Origin: Beroe ovata
Taxonomy: Eukaryota > Ctenophora > Nuda > Beroida > Beroidae
Direction: 5' to 3'
Assembly: GCA_946803715.1 (NCBI GenBank)
Contig: CAMPET010000154.1
Location: 98,450-162,449, forward strand
Length of the DNA: 64,000 nt
Below the pieces are notes generated by a model. It was not told the origin of the DNA and searched no databases. It saw only the letters and a list, made by a program, of their open reading frames with translations. The position numbers and the translations under genes were made by a program. Below, piece by piece: positions 23,801 through 35,800 of the stretch (its first letter is position 1; the number at the start of each line of letters is the position of its first letter).

Positions 23801-26800
23801 AAACGTTTTTTTGAACACCACGAACAACCGTATGTGCCGATAACCATTGATGCGAGTATACCCCGGTTATTTTAACAGCTGCCATCGCAGGAACTAGTGA
23901 AAACAGGTGCAACATTTGTCTTTATCTGATATATTGCAATACCGTCACACATGAGACCGGTGTGCCCCGGTCAATTATTGTGAAAATATTATAAAAACAG
24001 GGGGAGATATATAACAGAGGGAAAATTAGTTGGAATCCGCTGATATATCTGGGTCAGTCATGAACACACACCTTGAATTGGATGTACCGATTATTGTTTT
24101 AAGTTAAAATTTCTTGTCGATCGATCGAATTGACCGAAATCTTCGTGACTCGTCTATTGCGCCGAGGGCTCACTATGCTAAAGTCGAAGATTACAAACGT
24201 AAATCGAAATACGAATAATTGGTGAATAATTCGAGATACGATCTAAACACTGACAACATTTTATCATCCCCCGATATGAAATTGAAGTGATCAAATTCTT
24301 GTCTCTGGTCCAGAAAACACCCATGATGAATCACGACAACAGTTCCATTACGATACACCGCCATACGATGATATCATGAAGCTGGAGGCTAGACAAAAAC
24401 CACCAAAAACACCCGCACGGCGAGGCGAATGATTTACATCGATAAATCGGTATTGTTCCGCGCCACTAGTTACGAATTAATAATCAGTGCGCGCACCGCA
24501 CTGGTGATCAACTTAAAAATGTCATTAATAGCACGTGTCCAGTGGTATCAGGTGGCCCGCGGCCGCAAACATGAGCGAGTTTTTACTCCTGTAAATATCA
24601 CATAGGACCGTGGGTTCACGTTGATGACATTAAAATACATGTGTTCCCTCGGTCAGTTGTTTCGGAAAACTAATTTCCTACCCCCCTCGCCATATAGCGA
24701 GAATTTGGTGCAGCATTATCAATCGTCTCTGGAATTTGGTCAAACAATGGGGATTTCACGGGCTTCAGACGTCGAAACATGATCGCCAGTTTCCACTTTG
24801 AAGTCAAAGGAAAGACTGGCGAAAAGGACAAAACCAAGTGCGCTAAATTGACATGAGTAAAGACTGAAGAGGGCATGCTGCAGCAGCGGATCTGCAAAAA
24901 TATTGACGTTTTGATAATTTTTGGTGGGCAGTAATCCGATTCCTGGGTGCACCCATGGGTTTTTATTTTGTACATGACAAACCCAGTGCTTTTCATGAAA
25001 CACGTGTACCATCACGTGTTTCTTGCATCACGTGATGCTGATAAAACATCACGTGTTAGCTACGGCACACTTCACACCTCGAAATGATCAAAATATGGGC
25101 TTGGCTTTGGATAAAACTGCATATATGTTATCAGCGTGTAGTACATAATGTAATCTGTTGCCTCAATGCTATCAACGAAAGTACTGATTGGCGTCTGTTT
25201 CGTACTGATCCATATTTCAGAAATCGAGACCTCCAGCTCGGCCTTATCAGTTATCGGGGCCTTATCAGAGGTCGTACCTAGTATTCTGATGAAAAGCAAA
25301 AACATCATCTATATTTCAATTATGTAACCAACGTCATAAAACAGATTGGCTAATCGAGTTAGTTTATTAGTTCCACAGCAGGAAGACTTGACTAAATCAT
25401 ATTCAAGGACAGACTTGTCACGAGGGTAAAGTATAGAACGCTATACGGATACGCGCTATAAACGCGGGGATCTGGAAATACATGATTAGTTTGAAATCCA
25501 GATATCCAGGTCATGTGGGCGGGTAGCATGAGCAATATATACGTGATTCATCCAGTAAACTTGAGTATATAGTATTACTCTGGACTCTGGAGGTTATAGC
25601 GCTAAACCTTTAGTATAACTATCAGTCTGCAATCAGCATCATATGCTCTGCATGAGTGTGTATAACAAGCTGAAATCAGCCCCAGTACCTATGTGTATAT
25701 ACTGTATGTGTATATACTGTATGTGTATATACTGCATAATATATCCTTATTTAACCCACAGGTACATGTCACATGTCATTTGAAAGCAGATGCCGTAAAA
25801 CAATAATAAAACTCCAAAATCGATCGCTTATTTGATCCGCTGCAAACTCATGGGGCTGAGACAAATCTGACAGCCCGAATTGATGACAGCATAACATCTC
25901 CGATCTTTATCAAACGGAGCTGGTACTTTGGTACTCCAGAGGAATCAGTGTAGTAGCCATGGTACCACATCTAGAGTCTAGTGGTTGCTAGGCATGGTTG
26001 CAACAACCACTATTGTGGGTTAAAACTTTCATATTAATGGGTTTTATCACATAATATTGGGTATGTTATCCAATGATTGGTTGCCTGGAATGTCACGTGA
26101 TGAGATGAAGGACTGTGATTGGATGAACTCAATTTCAAAAACAGTATAGCGGATTGTTCTACGCGATGTTGATAAGCTAAAAGCAACGTACGTTTGGTCA
26201 GAAAATGAACTCTGAGTGCGATTTACATTAAACCCGACAGTTATCAATAAAACTGATTGACGTAATTCATGTCCTATATAAGGCAGGAAAATTGGTGTCA
26301 CTATGTGAAAGCAAGGGGAAAATAATATAACATGTTGAAAAGCAAAGATATTATATGCCAACTAAACTTAGCATATTTATTATTTCCGAAGGAGTAGTAC
26401 AATCTTTACAAAGGAGCAGCCACGTTCCATACATGAGCATATCAACAATATATTATGATCCAGGATCATAATTATAACTCATTAACAACAAACATATACC
26501 GATTATCATACCTAGCTTAATTAGGCAATTATAAATCTCGAACAAGTAGAATTCTAAAGCAACAACAATGGAGCAATAGGGATTATGTACCCAATACCCA
26601 CATACCCCTAGCTATGGGTGTACCTTATGAAGCTAATGGAGATAATGATTCGTCCTTCAAAATAATATACGAGATTCTGATGCCTACCTACAACTTGTAC
26701 TCTTACAGTTACATAATCACATAAGTTGAGAATGTAATTGATTATGTTATAATAATCGTTAATGTTAATATTATAAGTTAGGTTTTGTTCCTATGGTAAC

Positions 26801-29800
26801 CGAAGATAACCTAGGTTAATCTGCAGGGTGCTATACTGCAGGAAGGTACGTAATTTGACGTGTCAAATAGAGCCCCTATAATAACTGGCCCTCACGTAAA
26901 TTGGTTGATTTTATGAAGGAGCAACGATTGAGAGCGCGCGCTTTATACGGATTGCCGGTGATGGCTAAGTTCTTTACCAATGTGATTATTGTGTGATTAT
27001 ATCTCTGGTCAATATAAATTGATCATGATGTGGTCCGGGAACGGGATGCCAGGTTGTCGGATAGCGGAAATATGGCGCGATATAATTGTGTCGGCAAATC
27101 CGATAATGATTAAATTACGCTTGCTGATTACTATAGCAGCAATTGTCAGTCATCGGTATAGATATGATAATGATGTTATCGAGAAAAATTTACGTTCATA
27201 GAGTGCTTGGGCAGTGTGTATAATGTACTTAAAATACAAGGATGTATAATGTACAAGAATGTGTAAGAATGTATAATGTACGAAGTTGGAAAGTAAAATG
27301 TACAGTAGCACAAAATTATCTTGATAACAGTAACTATACTAATACAATTAAAATTCTGCTACCTACGATTCTGGCTTCCATTCATAAATCAAATCTGAAC
27401 AGTTCAAGAGCTTAGGAATCGAATCAATCGAGGTTCTTATCTACCTACATAGGTAGCTAACATAGAAATCAGTATTCACAAACAGCAACATTCGCACTCT
27501 CAAATGACATGAAAATTGCGCATAAATGCAACGACGATCATTTATCGAAGTTTTGTCAAAACGAATTCCTATATTAGTCTACCAATGGAAAATCACATTT
27601 CAACCAGCACTCCAAACTCTATAGATAACTCGATTTATAGGGAAAAGATATTGAGTCAATAATTTATAAATAATCGTATAAAACTGATGACTCGGGGACT
27701 TTGGTATTTCAGCACGGGAAAGAGTTACCATGATTCGATTTTCTCGGATTCCCATCTACAGCTTGTCCTATGACGCCTCTTCTTTTGTGTAGTGTATTAT
27801 AATGGATGGGAACTAATGGGGAAAAGTTGGATGCTTTATAGAGCACTGAAATGGTTGCTATCCAATGGTTGCTATCCAATGGTTGCTATCCAATGGTTGC
27901 TATCCAATGCCATGCCCCCAAGGAGAATGGACAATGGACTTTTATGAAAAGTACTGGACAGCGGACACTTAGCTTTTGTAATTCGACATCGTCAACAGCA
28001 ACCCTAGCAACCATTGACCTTCGACTCTCAACACAGCAACATTACTAACAACACCTCTGTATGCTAATCATCATGTATAGTGATTAACACCCTAGATCAT
28101 ATCGCTTCGATTAACCATGGTGACAATATCATTAAGAAATTGCGTTGCTTTGGCGATATTTTCTCAACCACGTGACATGAAGATTTGGTCACGTGACAAG
28201 ATATTGGTAAGTTGCTGATGATCGCACGTGTAATCACAAATGCACACTGCATTACGCAATTGAATACCATGTGATTCTGCTAAAAGAATTCTAAAAGGGG
28301 CAAACTTGGAAAGCATTAACCAAGCTGTAGGAGTAGCAAATGCCCAATTATGTTCGGCCCAATTTTCCCACAAAATGCTTAATTAGGTACATCCAGGACA
28401 CCTACCAGGTCCTTACTACTTACTACAACTCTGTATTCAATAGCAAAGACAACTAAAGAACTAAGTAGTAAACATCGCACAATCCATGCAGCAAGCTCTA
28501 TACTTCTTTGCTTGAAGATCATCTGCGACTTTGAGATCTATCCATACACGCCGCGCACACTAAGAATTTCTATCCACATATTGTAGAATGGTCGGTAATT
28601 AACGTTAAGACGATTAATTAACGTACACGTTTACAGATTTAGGGTTAAGTTTAGTTACCCCCCATGAAATAGCTGTTACTGAAACAAAGCCTGAAATACT
28701 GGCAACTCGGAACTTCGAATAGCAACAATTATTGCGTTATCGAGAGCGGTATGCAGAATACGATGAATTGAGAGAAATTCATCATTGCTAATCTAACGAT
28801 TACAACGGTGACCAGGTATAATTAGTAAACTAAAAAGAAAATTTAAAGAGGAGAACAAAACTATTTCACTAGGGATTGAAATAAACTGATGCCATTCTAC
28901 ATTGACATTTCTACCAAAACGAAGCTGCATTGCAAAAAAAGCTCCATCCGCTTATCGATCAATAAATCCAATTATTACCCGAATGAGAATCAAGAATCCA
29001 ATTATCAAATTATGAGGGCGCGGTATGTCACACACATAGCTACAAATTCTAACAAAGTAATAAAGTCTGATCACGAACTAATAATGTAATATAGTGTAAA
29101 CAAGCAAAATATAACCCAATTAAGGAGGGCAAAGTCTAGCACAATGAAAGAAAAATAGATTCACCTCGACATAAGCGAGTCTAATGTTTCTGATGACTCG
29201 TCTATTATGCAATGTGCTAATTGAATCTGAGGGAAAGAGATAGAGGTATATCTACAACTTCCTAGTTGAGATAGGTAGGTACCAACATATTGTGATGCTT
29301 GGGGCTTGAGGGCTGGAATAAACCTATCTATATATCGCTACTATACTATATACTACCGCAGCACTGCAGCAGACACATCGGTTTAGGAGATGATGTTTCA
29401 CGGTTGTGTACGAGTTTCCTCGTGGTACTTTGTTTTCATAAACACTCGTCATAGGCGATCCCGCCTCAAAACAGTGTGTCATTTGCGGGTCAATGACCAA
29501 TCGCCCGACGCACCCTAATTTTGGGCACGCAAATGCCCAAAATGTCCCCTAAATTTTCGGAATTTCTTTTCGTAGGCAGCCGACAATTAGTTTAGGTATG
29601 TGAATAAATAGGATCAACTTGAACCCTTTTTACACAATTATTATAATAGACTAATACCTAAAGCCATACCTTTGACAGCGACTGCAAACGTTGACTGTGC
29701 GTTTCCAACAACATTTTGACAGTGACACTGATACATGCCATTAGCACTGGCATTGACATCTGTCAGAATCAGTGAATCCTGGGATAATGAGAATTCAAAT

Positions 29801-32800
29801 CCAAAGTCTTATCTTAAGTGGTGACTGGTGTATGAGTATACTGCAAACTTAACAAAGTAGCTGAAAACTTTGAAAGGTTGATAGTTAATCATATAGTCTC
29901 GTCATCTGTGGCTAATCAGCTGATCAATTACTCACATCAATGCTGACTCCATCAGATACTACTTCTGTGTTTTTCAACCATGTTACTGTCGGTTTAGGAA
30001 TCCCCACGCAGCCACAGGGTATGACAAGTGTTCCGTTTTCCATGACCGTCAAATTCCGGTTACGCACCGAGAAAGATGGCGATTCTGAAAGCAGAAATTT
30101 ATAAAATAGTCCACTCAAACGAATAGTGACGCGCGCGCACCAAAATTGGCGGGAGGCGCGCCGCGCACGTACTTATTCCTCGTCTGATCTCAATGATAGG
30201 ATAGTGTGATTGTACATGCATTTATTCTCGCGCGCTACGCAATCACATCATTTTGGATGGAATTTGCCACTGCGACGCAAATAAGTTAGCACAGTCACAC
30301 AGTTTGTCAGTCACGAAGGAGCCCCGTTCGCTGATAAACACAAAACTGAACTGGACGTGAACCACTGACCCCCACTCTCCTGGTTTAAGTTTCATGTCTG
30401 GGGGATTTAGACAATTTCCACAGCCATATAGCATGTAAGGGCTTCCTTGAGCTGAAATGGTTAGCAATACTTCCGTATGTACCGAAGGCGGTCGGTGGAC
30501 TCTAGAAGATATATTTGAGCGACAACTTTAATTCTTGGCTGAAAAATATGGGCTGCCTGGAAATGTCTCTTTGTAAATGAACACATATTTGTATGCTTCA
30601 GATAAGCACCAACTAGACAATAAGAAATGATTCGATTATTATGCAAATTTCGTATTTTGATTATCAAATACACATGTTACATCAGTGTTTAACCCCCTCA
30701 AACACACATATATAAGGCATTCCATCGACAGGAATATGCTGGTAATTCAATGACATATTACAACAAGAGGCATGTATAACATAACAACATCATTACCAGA
30801 TGGTGCAAAGTGGGGCCTGAACGGAGCCTTACGGTTTCAGTTCGTTATTATAATCTAGACAGGAGCTGTGAAGAGCCATTGCTCCTCAAAAATTCCTGTC
30901 TAGAATGTGTTTAACAGAAAGAACATCCACCGTATAATACACTATACATCCATGTCATGACAGACAGTATTCATTTATAATGAACATTGAGCATAATATG
31001 ACGTGTAATTCTTGTCGAATTTCTCATATGACAGATGACTCGTAACAATAATTGTAACAAGGGAAGAACAGTTGCCCTATGATACGCGATAACAATTATC
31101 ATTACAAACCCAATTACCTACTACGAGATACTGAAATTTCTTCGCGAATATTTCACTGCCAGTCATATTTCAGTCACTGACCACGATTTTTAATGCCGGG
31201 ATAATTGCGCGTCTGACATGATACTGTCGCGGTAACGGCATGAGATTGACCTGATACTGTCGTGATGTTTGCGTGATATTTGCGTGATGTTTGCGTGATG
31301 TTTGCGTGATACTGCCTACTCACCGTGAAGAATAAGGTCAATGTGCCGGCGCGCGACAATTTTCCCGTCTTGCCGAGCGGAACAGTAGTAACGACCTGGG
31401 ACAATGAGAGATGAGCAGGAGCAGTGAATTTGGGTAGGATCCATTATTGGACTCGTTCATTGATTGAATCCTCAATACAAACAACATGAATACTCAATCA
31501 AATCGATTTGACTTTATAATTGGGTGTCAATCAGAGTGCAAAGAAGTGAGATTATCATCGGTGGCCGGATTGAGCGTATAATTACCGTATAATTACCGTC
31601 AATTAGCGTATAATTACCGTTAAATCCACGTCGGAACGCTGGTATTGAGAGAATGTGCGATGATTCGCTGATCGCTGCAGTCTCTGGTAGAGCTTCATTT
31701 TCTTCCTGAAAGAGGATGTGGGAATGTCGAATGATGATATTCTCTATCAATGCTTCTAAAAGAGGATCCGACAACACGTCCCAATTTTATCACACAGCAA
31801 CTGATTCACACAACCCCGACTGTTGACTCGACCAAATTCCCCCCCCCAGAACCCAGTTCATGTCTCCCCCACATTTTCCACAATTTCCTAGTTTCCCACT
31901 CTATACTTCCCCTCCCAACTATACTCACCCTGGTCCAAAGGACGGTGGAGGGCGGAGTTCCATACGGGATACACTCCAGAACAGCTGTAGCACCCGTGAC
32001 CTCCGCAACTACCTCCCTGTCCACGTAAACCTGAGCCCGGGACTCTCGCACTTCACCTGGGAGAGAGGGGTGTTAGATTATGGGACATATCTCTCTTCTT
32101 CTCACCCAAGTTACTATATCATTTCGTTCGCCTTCGGTTGATGTGATTCGAACAGAATTTTTTTGTTTTTGATGCCATTCCTCGCCGTGAACCCCGTTCG
32201 GAATGTTTTGGCAACGGGCTTGGTTATGTAAAACTCTCCTTTCTCAATTATAAAAAGTAGGAAAAATAAGCGGTAAGGAGTCTTTCATTCGTCTGTGTTC
32301 AACATACCGCATCTGTTCATAGATGATGTTATACTGACGATGTCAGTGATGAGATGAGGTGATGAAAAAGGGAACGACCACGTGATTCGGAAAGTCTATA
32401 GTATGTAATATCAGAGAGAGAGACATTCATCAAGTTTGCTATACCTACCAGCCCTGGATCGATATCCGTCACCTTGCCACGTTCCACGAGGCAAATATCG
32501 AGTGACCTTGGCGCCTGGCGGTCTGTGAGAGTTACAAACTCATACGGCATTTGTAAGACAAGTAGGTTTTACATGGAATCTATGGTCCATTTTGACTGTC
32601 ACATGTCAGATAAGCAATAGGGAATGTCAAAATTTATAAAATTCTATTAGGGCCACGTGCAGTGCTTGATTAAAATCATAGGCCTAATATAATTACTTAT
32701 CAAGGCGTGAATCCAATATGAAGTGGATGAAGTAATATGTAACTTTCATGGATAGACGATGTTTTTCACTTGAAACTTTATCAGAATCCCAATAAAACGT

Positions 32801-35800
32801 ATGCAATGTAGAGAGTACAGCTGTGGAAGTTACAAGCTCATACGGCATTTGGAAGAAAAGTAGATTTTACATGGAATCTATGGTCCATTTTGACTGTCAC
32901 ATGTCAGATAAGCAATAGGGAATGTCAAAATTTATAAAATTCTATTAGGGCCACGTGCAGTGCTTGATTAAAATCATAGGCCTAATATAATTACTTATCA
33001 AGGCGTGAATCCAATATGAAGTTGATAATGTAATATGTAACTTTCATGGATATAGACGATGTATTTCACTTGAAACTTTATCAAAATCCCAATAAAACGT
33101 ATGCGATGTAGAGAGTACAGCTTGTATTTTTCAGGAAGAAGATTTTTTCAATAAAATATGCTTTTTCCATTCATTGGGATCAATATAGCTTGATCTAATC
33201 AAGTAGAGTTTTTAGTTACTTTATTCTAACCGATTTGTTTTTAGCCATGTCTGATGTCATTGAAGTGCTGAAGATAAAGTAAATTAATCCACTCATTATA
33301 CTCTGCGTTTTATTCCTCAAGAGCTGTTGAAAATAACCATAATGTGATCAATATAGCTCCCTCAGTAACATGAACGACAGCATTCATTCCTATTCAAGGG
33401 CGCTTTCAGATCGAGCTCCAAATGACAGAATGAAAATGACATTTTGACAGCTATAATATCGTGTCAGCATAATATTGAATAATATTCTGTGGTGAGAGTA
33501 GAAACACGGCCCAAATAACTGAATATCATACACAACTTCAGTTCGTCCCTTCCACCACTGAAGTAGTCAATTTCGCGGAATTTACAAGCATGTTTACTCA
33601 CAAGGTGGGCCCGGGAGACGAAAGTTGTGGTGAAAAATTCAAAACTTTATTAAATAAAATGCGTGAATTTGAGTGGAGGTGGGGAATATTTCCGTGATAG
33701 ACACTCTGGCGACACGTCATGTGACACTATGTAAGTTACCATGACGACCACGCTAGTGCTCGTTTTCGTGTCATGGGAAAACTTTATTCAGGACAAAAAA
33801 TGTGGTAAGAACTGCTATGTTTTATTAAATGAATGACCCTAGATTCTTTATCACCTACTCATGACCGGTTATTCATGACCTTACCAAGGATCGGTTTCTA
33901 TCAAGCCCAAATTAATGCCAGACTTCATATAATATCATCTTAAGTCAACTGTTGACAAAGCAATATGTTGGTAAACATTGACGTTGACTATAGGATTAGA
34001 CAAAGACTACAGAAAGCTGAAATATTCGATTATTACTGGTAATCGGAGATTCATTCCAGTAATATAAGGTCCATGCCAAATCATGATTCCCAATTATTAC
34101 GAGTTGGCCTTTTTGACAAATTCTCATACTATCTGGATAGGTTATGGTCAATGACCAATGATTAGGCCCTTCTAACATAGTGGTAGCCGGTGTGGTAAAC
34201 TGTAAGAAACCTCAGGTACCTATCCATTCCATCCGGAATTCGCCCGGTTTGAAAGCGAATGTGTTAGAATAATTAAGTACAAGCTTGGACCAGAGATAAT
34301 TGCTGATCTGATATTTTCATGTTTTCATTCTACTCATATCTTGATAAGATGCAAATGGGTAGACTTCTAACAAATTATATAACAGTGTCGTGATAATTTG
34401 AATTTAATGCAATTTTGCATTGCCGAATACACAGACTCAAAGTAACAACATACTGAAGGAGGGAGATAATAAAACGAGGGAGAAAACTTATAACTGAACC
34501 ATGTATTGCGTAGTAGCATATTTTTTACCAATATTATTATTGATAAGATGTAAACCCCCGTGAAGTGAGGAATTGCATTTAAACTGGTTGTGGGGTTCCA
34601 ACCCCCTGCAAACATGGAGGAACTGAGTTTAACTTTGTTCCATAATATTAGTTATAAGTTGTTCCAATACCTGATGATACCCGATGATTTTGTATACCTA
34701 ATTCTCGTACATTGTCAAGATGACGTGAGACGTTGCCATGACAACCTCGCGTTTGTGGAGGGTTCTACGGCGGCCGATAATAATTTATGCGATATAACCA
34801 CCACACATAAATATTACCTATTCTATTTATGCAGTATTTCATCGGAGGTTTGAATTCCCGTCACATGATATCACAAAATAATATTCCTAGGAGTTCTGAA
34901 AGAAAAATGGGCGTCGGGATGTGTTTGTGTGTATTTTATCACAAAAAATACATTCAGACAAGGAGTGGTAAAAGGAAAATTGGGTTCGGGATGTGTGTGG
35001 AATATAGACAAAAGGGGCAAAAAGGGGCATTTTGGGTGCAAAAAGGGAGCGTTGGTGGAGCAGTCAATGACCCTGTATTTCAAAGTCACTCGTAAATTGC
35101 TGAGAACAGCAATAATAATTATAGATCCGCCATAGTTGGAAATGTGTGTGGTCCAAAAGCATGTATAAGACCGATATTTGCCATCTATAGATGATATGAG
35201 CCAGCGATCAATGTAAGATGCAAATTGGCAGACAAAAGATGGTAATTATTGTGCATGACGTTCTGTCTAACAGTTGTTGATCTAAAGAGATTCATGATTG
35301 GTTCATGCACCTAGCGTCATGATACACCCTATACCCACACTCAGTGACCATGATGACTGATTGACTGCGATCTGTCTTTTGTCAATGATCTCACCATGAC
35401 ATATACTCAATACTTGAGTCAGTTGATCACTGATTCTCAATAAACTTATCATGTGCAGCGATGGCCTATTATGCGGCATCAGTCTCATCCTTGAATCAAG
35501 CGAGCAATGGCTAGGGGATCAGTAACTTGGAACAGCCTCGACCCAATGTTCATGGCACAGCACTGAGAAGAAGTCATTGGGTATGGAAATTCGCCGTATA
35601 AACGACTTAGACCCACTTTCTTATTCTATTCTACAAATAGTGCACTGATGTGTAGATACCTCCCCAATCCCATTCCGAATCTTCGATCCTTGAAAATGTG
35701 CAATAGAAAACAGGTACGGCAGAATGGTGTCATCTAACACCGATCAATAGCTGCTTCATACCTTGACACCTGTACCCACGTACGTAATGCCTTAATAGTA

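Larger units (their letters stand above)
12734..29669. other. Long gene-poor interval (intron of the long form, or intergenic)
   Basis: About 17 kb without an exon that I can support. It holds GT/CA tracts at 16687-16853, 17820-17892 and 20761-20790, a 109-N gap, small tandem repeats near 17043, 25690 and 27851, one copy of a 104-bp dispersed repeat (20116-20219), and a cluster of CACGTG motifs at 25002-25055. Short ORFs here look like chance. Confidence 0.6.

Noticed and set aside
25072-25308. Minus ORF containing a possible exon ([20 protein letters not shown])
   Set aside because: Composition is compatible with chance, and there is no matching neighbour exon or domain.
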